A DNA stretch of 64,000 nucleotides from positions 3,818,501 through 3,882,500 of the forward strand of contig NZ_CP152019.1 of assembly GCF_038622445.1 (NCBI RefSeq), read 5' to 3'. The DNA is from Sporosarcina sp. FSL K6-1522 (GTDB taxonomy: Bacteria > Bacillota > Bacilli > Bacillales_A > Planococcaceae). Position 1 is the first letter of the stretch. Each line of letters starts with the position of its first letter. Positions 37,002 to 46,654 of the stretch are shown here, piece after piece. The notes under the pieces are model-generated. The model saw only the letters and a list, made by a program, of their open reading frames with translations, had not been told where the DNA came from and made no database searches. The position numbers and the translations under genes were made by a program.

Positions 37002-37913
37002 TTGCGATATCATAAATATTTGAAATGGTTTGCTGTCGCTTCCACGATTGGGATGTTGCTCATTTTACTCGGTGGAGCACTCGTTACCAAAACAGATAGC
37101 GGTATGGGCTGTGGTAGACATTGGCCAGGATGTAACGGACAACTTATTCCTGATGAAATTACAGCCGAAGTACTTATCGAATTTTCACATCGGCTTGTCA
37201 CTGGATCAGTCGGTATATTTATTGTCATCTTAGCCGTTTGGTCTTGGAAGGCTATAGGACATATCCGGGAAACAAAATTCTTAGCTATCATGGCTGTGTT
37301 TTTCCTGATTTTACAAGCGCTCATTGGTGCTGCCCAAGTATTATGGGGACAGGGTGACTTCATACTCGCCTTACACTTTGGGATTTCGCTTATTTCCTTT
37401 GCATCCGTCTTCCTCTTAACACTTCTAATCTTTGAAGTAGACCAAAAGTTTGATGCGGATAAGCTTCGCATAGGAAAACGTTTAAAATGGCATACGATTG
37501 GCGTTTCCATCTACTCTTACTTTGTCGTTTACACAGGTGCACTCGTCCGTCATACAGGTTCCGGAATGATTTGTACTGATTGGCCACTCTGTGATAACAG
37601 CGCTTTCGCATTACCGAGCAACATGTATGAGTGGGTACAAATGGGACATCGTGCCGCCGCTGCATTGATTGTCATCTGGCTAGGCGTTATTGCATTGCAC
37701 GCCATTAAACACTATAAAGACCAGCGTGCTATTTACTGGGGCTGGATTATCGCATTCATACTTGTAGCGTCGCAAGCAACGACAGGTATGATTGTCGTAC
37801 TCACGAAGTTAAACCTGTATGTCGCATTACTACACTCACTATTCATTACATTACTATTTGGACTGCTAACGTATATGATTTTACTCGTATCACGTAGCAG
37901 GTCGACCAAATAA
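37002..37913 (+). CDS. ctaA: CtaA, heme A synthase
   Basis: Membrane enzyme that oxidises heme O to heme A. Two homologous four-helix halves: the first with the Cys pair CGRHWPGC and EFSHR (catalytic Glu and heme His), the second with CTDWPLC and GHRAAA; ALHFG and ALLHS supply the other heme histidines. The frame is open from 36894, but TTG at 37002 (MRYHKYLKWFAV) behind GAAGGTG gives 303 residues, the family length, and removes an unlikely tail. Divergent from ctaB, as in B. subtilis. Confidence 0.95.
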   Translation: MRYHKYLKWFAVASTIGMLLILLGGALVTKTDSGMGCGRHWPGCNGQLIPDEITAEVLIEFSHRLVTGSVGIFIVILAVWSWKAIGHIRETKFLAIMAVFFLILQALIGAAQVLWGQGDFILALHFGISLISFASVFLLTLLIFEVDQKFDADKLRIGKRLKWHTIGVSIYSYFVVYTGALVRHTGSGMICTDWPLCDNSAFALPSNMYEWVQMGHRAAAALIVIWLGVIALHAIKHYKDQRAIYWGWIIAFILVASQATTGMIVVLTKLNLYVALLHSLFITLLFGLLTYMILLVSRSRSTK

Positions 37914-37934
37914 GCAGAAACATAGTCTAGACGA

Positions 37935-37971
37935 GAAACGAGCTGTCCAAACGGACGGCTCGTTTCCTTTT
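37935..37971 (+). terminator. Terminator after ctaA
   Basis: Stem GAAACGAGCTGTCC paired with GGACGGCTCGTTTC (one mismatch), then CTTTTAT. Confidence 0.9.
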
Positions 37972-37985
37972 ATCCATAACCACGA

Positions 37986-38016
37986 ATAAAAGCACCCAAA
38001 CTGCTCTGGGTGCCTT
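37986..38016 (-). terminator. Terminator after pycA
   Basis: Stem GCACCCA/TGGGTGC with an 8-nt loop just past the pycA stop, T-rich on the minus strand. Adjacent to, but distinct from, the ctaA terminator. Confidence 0.88.
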
Positions 38017-38027
38017 TATTACTTCTC

Positions 38028-41000
38028 TTAGTGTTCTAGTTCAACGAGTAAATCTCCTGTTGCAATCGATTCTCCGGCAGATACATAAATATCTTTTACA
38101 ACACCGTCAAACGGTGCTTGGATAGTCGTTTCCATCTTCATCGCTTCCGTGATAAGCAAGTGCTCGCCTCGCTTCACTTTTGCCCCTTTAGATACCGCAA
38201 CTTTTAGAACCGTTCCCGGCATCGTTGCAGCAATATGTGCTTCGTTTGCAGGATCCGCTTTTTGCTTACGGACTGTATCCGATTCAACATTAATATCTTC
38301 AATCACAACTTCACGCGGCTGACCATTCATTTCAAAATAAATGACACGTGTCGCATCCGATTGTGGCTCACCAATTGATACCAGTTTAATAATTAATGTT
38401 TTACCTTTTTCAATTTCTACCTCAATCTCCTCGCCAAGTCGCATTCCGTATAGGAATTCAGGCGTTGGAATAACCGATACATCTCCAAATAACTTATTCG
38501 TCGCAGAGTACTCTTCAAACACTTTTGGATATAGCGTATAAGACAGCACTTCTTGGCTTGTAGCCGATCGACCTAACTTGTCAGACAGCTCGACTTGTAG
38601 CTTGTCAAAATCAACAGCTTCTAGCAACTCGCCTGGGCGAACTGTAATCGCTTCTCGCTCTTTTAGAATGACCTGTTGAAGCTCTTTCGGGAATCCGCCA
38701 TATGGCTGACCGATATACCCTTCGAAAAACTCAATAACAGATTCCGGGAAGTCCGTCGTCTTACCACGTGTCAGCACAGATTCCTCGTCAAAGTTATTTT
38801 GCACCATGAACAACGCCATATCACCAACAACTTTAGACGAAGGTGTTACTTTCACAACATCTCCGAATAACAGGTTGACGCGGGAATACATTTCCTTCAC
38901 TTCTTCCCAACGCTCGCCAAGTCCTACTGCTTTAGCCTGTTGCTGTAGATTTGAATATTGTCCACCTGGCATTTCATGCACGTAAATCTCTGAATGTGGG
39001 CTCATCATGCCACTTTCAAAGTGCTGGTAATACTTCCGCACATCTTCCCAATAATACGATAGATCCTCAAGCGCCTTCACATCTGCACGTACTTTGCGTT
39101 TACCGCCTTGTAGCGCGTAGTGTAGCGAGCTTGCAGATGGTTGGGATGTTAGACCAGCCATTGCTCCTAAAGCCGTGTCTACGATGTCTACACCCGCTTC
39201 AATCGCCTTCGCATACATAAAGATCCCATTACCGCTTGTATCATGCGAATGCAAGTGAATTGGAATATCCACTGTTGCTTTCAATTCAGAGATCAGTCGG
39301 TAAGCAGCTTCTGGTTTCAATAGGCCAGCCATATCTTTAATCGCTAAAATATGTGCACCTGCTGATTCAAGCTCTTTCGCCATCTCTTTGTAATAATTCA
39401 CCGTATATTTCGCACGCGAATCATCGAGGATATCACCTGTATAGCAAAGCGCCGCTTCCGCTACTTTTCCTGCGTCACGTGTCGCGTCAATTGCTACTTC
39501 CATTCCTTTGATCCAGTTCAAGCTGTCAAAGATTCGGAAGACATCAACGCCAGACTCTGCCGATTTTTTCACAAATTCACGGATAACGTTATCCGGGTAA
39601 TTCGTATAACCGACTGCATTCGCACCACGGAACAACATTTGGAACAGCACGTTTGGAATCTGCTCACGAAGTTTCATCAAACGATCCCATGGGTTTTCTT
39701 TCAAGAAGCGATAAGCAACGTCAAATGTCGCACCGCCCCATAGTTCAAACGAGAATAGATCAGGCATCAGTCTTGCTGATTCAGACGCAATCGATGTGAT
39801 GTCAGATGTACGTACACGAGTCGCCAATAAAGATTGGTGCGCGTCCCTGAACGTCGTATCTGTCAATAACACATCATCTTGTTCTTTAATCCATTTGACG
39901 AGCCCTTCTGCACCGCGCTCATCCAAAATTTGCTTTGTCCCAGCAGCTGGTGGTGCTAGTAAATCGATCGCAGGCTTTCTTACTGGGTGGAAGACAGGTT
40001 TCGACTGTTTCTCAATTCCAGGGAATCCATTTACCGTAATATTACCGATGTAATTCAATAATTTCGTTCCCCGGTCTTGACGTGTCGGGAAGACAAACAA
40101 CTCAGGCGTCGTATCAATAAAACTCGTATTATAGTTTCCTGTTAAGAAGTTATCGTGTTTGACAACGTTTTCAAGAAACGGAATATTCGTTTTAATACCG
40201 CGAATTCGGAACTCTTGCAAGTTTCGGTCCATTTTAGCTGCAGCTTCGCGGAACGTCATACCCCATGTAGAAACTTTAACAAGCAAAGAATCATAGTACG
40301 GCGTAATAACAGCACCTTGGAAACCATTTCCAGCATCTAAACGAACACCGAAACCACCGCCCGAACGGTACACAGCCAGCTTCCCTGTATCCGGCATGAA
40401 ATCATTCAACGGATCTTCAGTCGTTACACGTGACTGAATCGCATAACCAAATAACGGAATCTGCTCTTGGGCAGGAATCGCTGCTTCACCTTCATGCAAG
40501 CTATTGCCATCAGCAATATGAATTTGCGCATGCACGATGTCAATCCCTGTCACCATCTCTGTAATTGTATGCTCTACTTGAATACGTGGGTTTACTTCGA
40601 TGAAATAGAAGCGTCCGTCAGCTACTAAAAATTCCATAGTACCCGCATTGATATACCCTACATTTTGAGCCAATTTTACTGCCGCATCACAAATTTGTTC
40701 ACGCATTCCATCTTCAAGCGAAATAGACGGTGCAATTTCTACGACCTTTTGATGACGACGTTGAATCGAACAATCGCGTTCATACAGATGAATCACATTG
40801 CCGTATGTATCGCCAAGTATTTGCACTTCAATATGTTTTGGCTGATAAACGTATTTCTCAACATATACTTCGTCAGAACCGAATGCCGATTTCGCCTCAG
40901 ATTTCGCACGCTCATAAGCTTCTGTAACTTCTTCTGCAGTATTGACAATACGCATTCCGCGTCCGCCACCACCAAGTGAAGCCTTGATAATAATCGGATA

Positions 41001-41468
41001 ACCATTCGTCTCTCCAAATTCTGCAACTTCTTCAACCGAAGATACCGGACCGTCAGTTCCTGGAATAACAGGAATACCCGCTTTGATCGCTTGCTCTCTC
41101 GCCTTGACTTTATCTCCAAACATATCGAGGTGGCTCGATTTCGGGCCTATGAAAATAATCCCTTCTTCTTCAAGTCGTCGTGCAAAGTCGACATTCTCAG
41201 CAAGGAATCCATATCCAGGGTGGACAGCATTTGCACCGGAGTCTTTAGCAATTGCAATAATCCCTTCGATATCCAAGTAGGCATCGATTGGTTTTTTCCC
41301 TTCCCCAACGAGGTAAGACTCGTCCGCCTTATAGCGATGGAATGATCCGCTATCTTCTGTTGAGTAAATTCCAACTGTTGGAATATTTAATTCCGTACAA
41401 GCGCGGAAAATACGAATTGCAATTTCACCACGGTTAGCAACTAAAATTTTAGTAATTTTCTCCACCAC
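38028..41468 (-). CDS. pycA: Pyruvate carboxylase
   Basis: Single-chain 1146-residue biotin enzyme making oxaloacetate from pyruvate, the main anaplerotic reaction in Bacillales. Domains in order: biotin carboxylase (1-450, with GGGGRGM near 167 and EVNPRIQVEHT near 290), carboxyltransferase (about 530-800, with DTTFRDAHQS and the metal HLHSHDT), PYC-OADA region, and C-terminal biotinyl domain with EAMKMETT near 1110. Starts with GTG at 41468 after AAAGGAAG. Lies between ftsW and ctaA as in B. subtilis, with 25 bp to ftsW. Confidence 0.98.
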   Translation of the reverse strand: MVEKITKILVANRGEIAIRIFRACTELNIPTVGIYSTEDSGSFHRYKADESYLVGEGKKPIDAYLDIEGIIAIAKDSGANAVHPGYGFLAENVDFARRLEEEGIIFIGPKSSHLDMFGDKVKAREQAIKAGIPVIPGTDGPVSSVEEVAEFGETNGYPIIIKASLGGGGRGMRIVNTAEEVTEAYERAKSEAKSAFGSDEVYVEKYVYQPKHIEVQILGDTYGNVIHLYERDCSIQRRHQKVVEIAPSISLEDGMREQICDAAVKLAQNVGYINAGTMEFLVADGRFYFIEVNPRIQVEHTITEMVTGIDIVHAQIHIADGNSLHEGEAAIPAQEQIPLFGYAIQSRVTTEDPLNDFMPDTGKLAVYRSGGGFGVRLDAGNGFQGAVITPYYDSLLVKVSTWGMTFREAAAKMDRNLQEFRIRGIKTNIPFLENVVKHDNFLTGNYNTSFIDTTPELFVFPTRQDRGTKLLNYIGNITVNGFPGIEKQSKPVFHPVRKPAIDLLAPPAAGTKQILDERGAEGLVKWIKEQDDVLLTDTTFRDAHQSLLATRVRTSDITSIASESARLMPDLFSFELWGGATFDVAYRFLKENPWDRLMKLREQIPNVLFQMLFRGANAVGYTNYPDNVIREFVKKSAESGVDVFRIFDSLNWIKGMEVAIDATRDAGKVAEAALCYTGDILDDSRAKYTVNYYKEMAKELESAGAHILAIKDMAGLLKPEAAYRLISELKATVDIPIHLHSHDTSGNGIFMYAKAIEAGVDIVDTALGAMAGLTSQPSASSLHYALQGGKRKVRADVKALEDLSYYWEDVRKYYQHFESGMMSPHSEIYVHEMPGGQYSNLQQQAKAVGLGERWEEVKEMYSRVNLLFGDVVKVTPSSKVVGDMALFMVQNNFDEESVLTRGKTTDFPESVIEFFEGYIGQPYGGFPKELQQVILKEREAITVRPGELLEAVDFDKLQVELSDKLGRSATSQEVLSYTLYPKVFEEYSATNKLFGDVSVIPTPEFLYGMRLGEEIEVEIEKGKTLIIKLVSIGEPQSDATRVIYFEMNGQPREVVIEDINVESDTVRKQKADPANEAHIAATMPGTVLKVAVSKGAKVKRGEHLLITEAMKMETTIQAPFDGVVKDIYVSAGESIATGDLLVELEH

Positions 41469-41493
41469 TAGGCACTTCCTTTTCTTTTAAATT

Positions 41494-42657
41494 CTATTTG
41501 TTTTTTTCATATTTTACGAACATTGACACGTTCATCAATATTCCTAAAGACAAAGATAACAGAATAATAGAAGTTCCGCCATAGCTAATAAACGGCAACG
41601 GTACTCCTGTAAGCGGTATCAATCCCGTCAGACCGCCCAAATTCACAAAAGTTTGAATACCTATAATACTCCCAATTCCAGCTGCAAGCATCCGTGCATG
41701 CGGATCTTTCGCCCTAAGCGCAATTGTGAATGCGCGTAAAACGATAAAGCCAAGACCCCCAACGACAATGATTGTCCCGAATACGCCTAACTCTTCTGAA
41801 ATGACTGCCATAATTACGTCTGTTTGAGGTTCAGGTAAATACCCCATCTTTTGAATGGAGTTACCAAGTCCAAGACCGAATAGTCCGCCCGTCCCAATCG
41901 CAATATAGCCGTTAGCAATCTGATAACCTGAGCCTTGCGCATAATCAAATGGATTCAAAAAGGACAGAATACGTCCTTGCCTACCGTCTGTCATGATTGT
42001 ATCCCACCCAAAATAAAGGACAACAGCAACGAGCGCAAGACAGGCAAAAATATAGCCACATAATTTTAAGAAGGTACCTCTCTTAATACCACTTGCCGCT
42101 AAGACTGACAATGCGCCAACAACAATAATAAACGAAGTACCAATATCTGTCTCCATCATAATCGAGCCAACCGCGATGGCAAGGATTGCAACAGGTGGTC
42201 CAATCGACTGGTTAATATTGTCAAGCGTGCCCGCCTCATATTTTTTCGCAAAAACACCCGCAAAATACACAACCATCACCAGCTTGGCTACTTCAGACGG
42301 CTGAATATTACCGATAGGAAGCCGAATCCAACTTTGCGCACCTACATGTTCACCTGTTCCAATAAAATGGACAAGCACTAGCAACGTAAGCATGCTAAGG
42401 ACAGCAACAATCATTATTTTTTTGCGTTTATAGTTTTTATATGGGAAAAAAGCTGCTAAAAAAAATGCAGGAATGGCAATCTTTAAATTTAATAGTTGCT
42501 TGTCAAAAAAATAATTCGCAGGATAATCATATCTGCCTACAGCGGCAACCATACTTGAACTATAGATCATCACAAGCCCAAACAAACTGAGCAGTAAGTA
42601 GACGAAAAAAAGCGGGAAATCAAAATAACGTAAAAATCGTTTCGTATAAACCTTCAT
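41494..42657 (-). CDS. ftsW: FtsW, SEDS-family septal peptidoglycan polymerase
   Basis: 387-residue polytopic SEDS glycosyltransferase with about ten helices that polymerises lipid II at the septum with PBP2B. Conserved segments: IGNIQPSEVAKL near 115, METDIGTS near 168, GLGLGNSIQKMGYLPEPQTD near 258, and FISYGGTS near 357. The locus between ylaN and pycA points to FtsW rather than RodA or SpoVE. Confidence 0.94.
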   Translation of the reverse strand: MKVYTKRFLRYFDFPLFFVYLLLSLFGLVMIYSSSMVAAVGRYDYPANYFFDKQLLNLKIAIPAFFLAAFFPYKNYKRKKIMIVAVLSMLTLLVLVHFIGTGEHVGAQSWIRLPIGNIQPSEVAKLVMVVYFAGVFAKKYEAGTLDNINQSIGPPVAILAIAVGSIMMETDIGTSFIIVVGALSVLAASGIKRGTFLKLCGYIFACLALVAVVLYFGWDTIMTDGRQGRILSFLNPFDYAQGSGYQIANGYIAIGTGGLFGLGLGNSIQKMGYLPEPQTDVIMAVISEELGVFGTIIVVGGLGFIVLRAFTIALRAKDPHARMLAAGIGSIIGIQTFVNLGGLTGLIPLTGVPLPFISYGGTSIILLSLSLGILMNVSMFVKYEKNK

Positions 42658-42675
42658 AATATTACCTCTTTTTTA

Positions 42676-42710
42676 AATAAAAAACTCAAACTTTGGACGA
42701 GTTTGAGTCT
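42676..42710 (-). terminator. Terminator between ylaN and ftsW
   Basis: Stem ACTCAAAC/GTTTGAGT with a 9-nt loop just after the ylaN stop, with T runs on the minus strand. It would at least attenuate read-through from ylaN into ftsW. Confidence 0.82.
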
Positions 42711-42715
42711 TCGGC

Positions 42716-42997
42716 TTATTTTTTTGTATATAATTCGTGCAGGACAGTCATTTCCTTCTCGAGTAGAGACAGGATTTCATTGCCCTTCTGACGATCGATT
42801 AAGTCTAGTTTTACCGCGAAATCAATTTCACGGGATAACCCATACATTTGCGTATCCAATACTTCCTCATAGAGTGGACACTGCGGCATCGTCAAATGAT
42901 CCATCTGCACTTTAATGAGCTGCGCAATCTTATTGGCATCTGCCTGTAATTGCTGTAATGCTTTTTCTTTATATGTCTCTTGCAATTCTATATCCAT
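42716..42997 (-). CDS. ylaN: YlaN, iron-responsive Fur antagonist (DUF1507)
   Basis: 93-residue helical protein starting [15 protein letters not shown], with the [22 protein letters not shown] family segment. YlaN homologues in S. aureus and B. subtilis bind Fe(II) and relieve Fur repression when iron is low. GGGGGAG ribosome site before the ATG; monocistronic by the downstream terminator. Confidence 0.95.
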   Translation of the reverse strand: MDIELQETYKEKALQQLQADANKIAQLIKVQMDHLTMPQCPLYEEVLDTQMYGLSREIDFAVKLDLIDRQKGNEILSLLEKEMTVLHELYTKK

Positions 42998-43160
42998 GAG
43001 GACTCCCCCATCAACCTTTTATTTCTCAACGGTGATTATGAATAAATTGTATCTTTTGAATCGAGAAATTGCAAGCGTTTCCCTCTAATTATACTTAGCC
43101 GGAAAATCAAATGCTTTTCCCCCAAGCACCAAAGCGTTATACTAATATGTAAAGTTTATT

Positions 43161-43476
43161 TTATCTCGATTCAGCAGGAGACTCCCTCCCATATAGATTG
43201 GGAGATGAATGCCTGTTTTGTTTTTTCTTTTAGTAGGTGTTCAAACACCCGCTGAATCAAGATAAAGCCTCCGGCGGATGTCACAGATTTTTTAGGGGTG
43301 CTTTTTTCAAAAGCGAAAAATGCCGCTTAGCCCTGACAGGCGTTGGAGGGCTTGCCGCAAAAGGCATGATTTCCGCCTTTTCGGAAAGACCGAAACGCCC
43401 CGAGGGGCTGGCATTCGAAGTCTAGACGAAAGCTCGCTCGAAAAAATTTGGACGCAATTACGCCAAGGCATAATTG
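43161..43476 (+). repeat. Family A structured repeat, copy A3, with family B insert
   Basis: Lies in the 495-bp gap between ylaN and the ylaL-like gene. Outer stem TTATCTCGATTCAGC/GCTGAATCAAGATAA: relative to A2 the C-G pair of the stem is G-C, a compensated change. Inner hairpin CTCCCA/TGGGAG replaces CCACCT/AGGTGG, again compensated. Then the linker CCTCCGGCGGATGTCACAG and the CAGATTTTTT stem, whose top carries a family B copy (43311-43432), and terminal hairpin CAATTACGCC/GGCATAATTG (43455-43476) ending 16 bp before the next start. The rest of the gap (42998-43160) is the ylaN leader. Confidence 0.92.
43311..43432. repeat. Family B repeat B3 nested in A3
   Basis: GACAGGCGTTGGAGGGCTTG, AAGACCGAAACGCCCCGAGG and GTCTAGAC match the inverted B1 copy in order and spacing. 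The central hairpin is AAAAGGC/GCCTTTT. It sits in the top of the A3 stem. Confidence 0.75.
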
Positions 43477-43492
43477 ATAGGGGGATATACAT

Positions 43493-43993
43493 TTGGAAGC
43501 AATCATTCCGATTACTGGAAACGTACAATACGCAATTACATTAGATCCAGGCGTGTGGATTTTTGACGACCGCCGCATCGATTTAAAAACATTCTTCACC
43601 GAGGAACACATCGAAAAGGACGACCTCGAAGAATATAAAAAAGAAATGGGCAAGCATTGGTCACGCGAAATCATGGAGGGGGCCACTTTCCCGCCGACAT
43701 TGAAAACCGAAAAGACCTATGAGCGCACAAAAGTATTAACAGGGACTTTCGGAATTGCATTGCATCATTTCTTAAACACTGCACAACCTGGGACAGATGC
43801 ACGAACGCTATCATTCGAAACATTAGGTGGAGAAGTTCATACCTTCCCACTTGCACAAGCTGAGGATTTCATTTTCAAATTTAGTGACGAAGGAAAACCG
43901 CTTCTTGAGGACGGCCCTGCTCATCTCCTCTTCAAAGACGGTTCGAATATCGACAACCCGATTCGTAATATCATTGGGATCAAAGTCGTCTAA
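43493..43993 (+). CDS. YlaL-like conserved protein
   Basis: 166-residue soluble protein starting MEAIIPITGNVQYAITLDPGVWIFDDR. I assign it to the YlaL-type group of Bacillales from size and position between ylaN and ylaI; relatives have been labelled peptidyl-prolyl isomerase but no such fold motif is visible to me. Start is TTG at 43493 behind AGGGGGAT, 16 bp after repeat A3. It is 13 bp before ylaI and probably co-transcribed with it. Confidence 0.65.
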   Translation: MEAIIPITGNVQYAITLDPGVWIFDDRRIDLKTFFTEEHIEKDDLEEYKKEMGKHWSREIMEGATFPPTLKTEKTYERTKVLTGTFGIALHHFLNTAQPGTDARTLSFETLGGEVHTFPLAQAEDFIFKFSDEGKPLLEDGPAHLLFKDGSNIDNPIRNIIGIKVV

Positions 43994-44006
43994 AGGAGTA
44001 GATCGA

Positions 44007-44210
44007 ATGCGTGTCAAATGTGTCATCTGTGACGAAATTGGACAACTTCCAGACGATGCCCCTTTAGCCAAAAAGCTAAGGAATCGTCAAATTTGTACGT
44101 ATATGTGCGAACAATGTAACGAACGCATCGCAGATAAAACGATTGCTCGCATCGCAACAGGCAACTTTGTTTTTCACCGGAGCTCTCATCCCGTTGAAGA
44201 GGATTTTTAA
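44007..44210 (+). CDS. ylaI: YlaI, DUF2197 zinc-ribbon protein
   Basis: 67-residue protein with two zinc-knuckle Cys pairs, CVIC (5-8) and CEQC (34-37), typical of the YlaI/DUF2197 family. The frame is open 60 codons further upstream inside the preceding gene, but the ATG at 44007 has AAAGGAG 8 nt upstream. Function unknown. Confidence 0.9.
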   Translation: MRVKCVICDEIGQLPDDAPLAKKLRNRQICTYMCEQCNERIADKTIARIATGNFVFHRSSHPVEEDF

Positions 44211-44231
44211 ATCTAAGACATAAGACGTAAA

Positions 44232-44275
44232 AAAGTGCAAGCGCCCGTTCGGGGGCTGGAGCCTAGACGCGAAAT
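44232..44275. repeat. Family B-related fragment, copy B5
   Basis: GCGCCCGTTCGGGGGCTGGAGCCTAGAC-like end piece (given here in part: GCTGGAGCCTAGAC) matching the end of inverted family B copies. Lies between ylaI and the ylaH terminator. Confidence 0.45.
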
Positions 44276-44328
44276 CTCTATATGCTTACTTATCTACAGT
44301 ACGGGAATTTTATAGTTTCTTATAAATA

Positions 44329-44370
44329 AAAAAGAAGACTCAATCGCATCAAGCGATTGAGTCTTCTTTA
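44329..44370 (-). terminator. Terminator overlapping the ylaH stop
   Basis: Perfect 17-bp stem (AGAAGACTCAATCGC with its complement, 4- to 5-nt loop), flanked by A run and T-rich sides. The 3' end of ylaH coding sequence forms one arm of the hairpin. Confidence 0.93.
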
Positions 44371-44687
44371 TGTTCATTCATTCTGCGAACTCGGTAGATG
44401 ATTAAGATTAGAGCCGCAACAATGAGCCCTTCCACAATCGGAAGGAATAGTGCTAAAAACGTCAACACTAAGCAACCGATGAACAAAAATGCATAAATGA
44501 TTATATTTTTTAAAAGAGGTAGTTGCCTAGCAAATCCAAGTTTAAAAACAATTGCCGACATGATGAAGACTAGGGCTAAAAGTACGTAACCGGCCACCTT
44601 GTCAGAAGGCATCGTTTCGTAAACCATTCTCGCAATGCCTGACATTCGATCCATCACGCGTGCCGTTTCCTCAACACTAGCAGTCAT
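44349..44687 (-). CDS. ylaH: YlaH-like membrane protein
   Basis: 112-residue protein with three helices (about 32-50, 58-75, 78-98), YlaH-like family, beside typA as in B. subtilis. The last codons (EDSIA) are part of the transcription terminator. Function unknown. AAAGGAATG ribosome site before the ATG at 44687. Confidence 0.87.
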   Translation of the reverse strand: MTASVEETARVMDRMSGIARMVYETMPSDKVAGYVLLALVFIMSAIVFKLGFARQLPLLKNIIIYAFLFIGCLVLTFLALFLPIVEGLIVAALILIIYRVRRMNEHKEDSIA

Positions 44688-44744
44688 TCAATACATTCCT
44701 TTCTATAATGGATTTCGACAAAATCCGCCGAATATACCAAGTAC

Positions 44745-46577
44745 TTACTTCGCTTTCTTTTGAGCACGTTCACGCTCATTCTTATCAAGAATCTTCTTAC
44801 GAAGTCGAATCGATTCTGGTGTTACTTCACAGTACTCATCGTCATCCAAATACTGTAACGCTTCTTCAAGCGACATGATACGCGGTTTTTTCGTAGTAAC
44901 CGTTTGATCTTTCGTCGCTGAACGAACATTCGTCGCTTGTTTTGCTTTTGTTAAATTGATTGTCAAGTCATTTTCACGCGTGTTTTCTCCAACAATCATA
45001 CCAGCATAAATACCCGTTCCAGCTTCAACGAACATCACACCACGGTCTTCTAACTGCATAATGCTGTATGGCGTAGCCGTTCCGTTCTCCATCGAGACAA
45101 GAACGCCATTTCTACGACCGCCCACTTTACCAGCCGACATCGGCTTATACGAATCGAATGTATGGTTCAAAATCCCATAACCTCTTGTCAACGTAAGGAA
45201 TTCTGTTGAATAACCGATCAAGCCACGAGCTGGGACATTGAATGTCAGACGGACTTGTCCATTACCATTGTTAACCATATCAATCATTTCGCCTTTACGC
45301 TCACCCATCGATTCGATCACTGATCCTGTATGCTCTTCTGGAATATCGATTTGTACACGCTCAACAGGCTCACAACGAACACCGTCGATTTCTCTCACGA
45401 TAACAGATGGCTTTGAAACTTGTAGTTCGAATCCTTCACGACGCATGTTTTCGATCAGAATCGACAAGTGAAGCTCTCCACGTCCTGAAACTGTCCACGC
45501 ATCTGGTGAATCAGTTGGATCTACGCGAAGGGATACGTCTGTTTGCAATTGTGACTCAAGACGTTCTTCAATTTTTCTAGCTGTTACCCATTTACCTTCT
45601 TTACCTGCAAACGGGCTATTGTTCACAAGGAATGTCATTTGAAGCGTTGGCTCGTCAATGAACAATTCTGGAAGTGCTTCTGGATGATCAACCGGGCAAA
45701 TCGTTTCACCTACGTCGATATTTTCCATACCTGATACGGCAATCAAGTCGCCCGCTTTCGCTTCTTGAATCTCCACACGTTTCAAGCCAAGGAATCCAGA
45801 CATTTTTGTTACACGGAAGTTCTTCACAGAACCGTCACGTTTCAAAACAGAAACTTGTTGGCCGACCTTCATCGTACCGCGGAAAACACGTCCAATACCA
45901 ATACGTCCAACATAATCACTGTAGTCAAGTAACGATACTTGGAATTGTAGCGGCTCTTCACTGTTATCAATCGGTGCCGGAATATGCTCGATGATCGCGT
46001 CATATAGCACACGTAGCGTATCTTCTTGTGACGCTGGATCTGGAGATAAGCTCGCTGTTCCGTTAAAGCCCGATGCATAGACAACTGGGAAATCCAATTG
46101 TTCGTCGTTTGCATCCAATTCGATAAATAATTCAAGCACTTCATCGACAACTTCTTCAGGACGTGCGAATTCGCGGTCGATTTTATTCACAACAACGATC
46201 GGTTTAATGTTTTCTTCAAGTGCCTTTTTCAATACAAAACGTGTTTGTGGCATACAGCCTTCGTATGAATCGACAACAAGAATAACACCGTCAACCATTT
46301 TCAAAATCCGTTCTACCTCACCGCCAAAGTCGGCGTGACCCGGTGTATCGAGAATGTTGATTTTTGTATCTTTGTATTCAATTGCTGTATTCTTGGCAAG
46401 GATTGTAATTCCACGTTCGCGTTCAATTTCGTTCGAGTCCATGGCACGGTCATCTACTTGTTCGTTTGAACGGAAAATGCCCGATTGTTTCAAAAGTTGA
46501 TCGACAAGCGTCGTTTTTCCATGGTCGACGTGTGCGATAATTGCTATGTTACGTAAATCATTGCGCTCTTTAGTCAT
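44745..46577 (-). CDS. typA: TypA/BipA ribosome-associated GTPase
   Basis: 610-residue translational GTPase that helps 50S assembly at low temperature and under stress. G1 AHVDHGKTT (15-23), G2 RGITI (near 54), G3 DTPGH (near 77), G4 NKID (near 131), followed by domain II, the EF-G-like domains III and V and the BipA-specific C-terminal domain with GLIGYSTEFLTLTRG. GGAG ribosome site before the ATG. ylaH follows. Confidence 0.97.
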   Translation of the reverse strand: MTKERNDLRNIAIIAHVDHGKTTLVDQLLKQSGIFRSNEQVDDRAMDSNEIERERGITILAKNTAIEYKDTKINILDTPGHADFGGEVERILKMVDGVILVVDSYEGCMPQTRFVLKKALEENIKPIVVVNKIDREFARPEEVVDEVLELFIELDANDEQLDFPVVYASGFNGTASLSPDPASQEDTLRVLYDAIIEHIPAPIDNSEEPLQFQVSLLDYSDYVGRIGIGRVFRGTMKVGQQVSVLKRDGSVKNFRVTKMSGFLGLKRVEIQEAKAGDLIAVSGMENIDVGETICPVDHPEALPELFIDEPTLQMTFLVNNSPFAGKEGKWVTARKIEERLESQLQTDVSLRVDPTDSPDAWTVSGRGELHLSILIENMRREGFELQVSKPSVIVREIDGVRCEPVERVQIDIPEEHTGSVIESMGERKGEMIDMVNNGNGQVRLTFNVPARGLIGYSTEFLTLTRGYGILNHTFDSYKPMSAGKVGGRRNGVLVSMENGTATPYSIMQLEDRGVMFVEAGTGIYAGMIVGENTRENDLTINLTKAKQATNVRSATKDQTVTTKKPRIMSLEEALQYLDDDEYCEVTPESIRLRKKILDKNERERAQKKAK

Positions 46578-46654
46578 GATTTCACTCCATTAGTCTTTTT
46601 TCAGATGATTAACTGTGTTATTATAGCACATGAAACGCTAATACAAAAATATTT

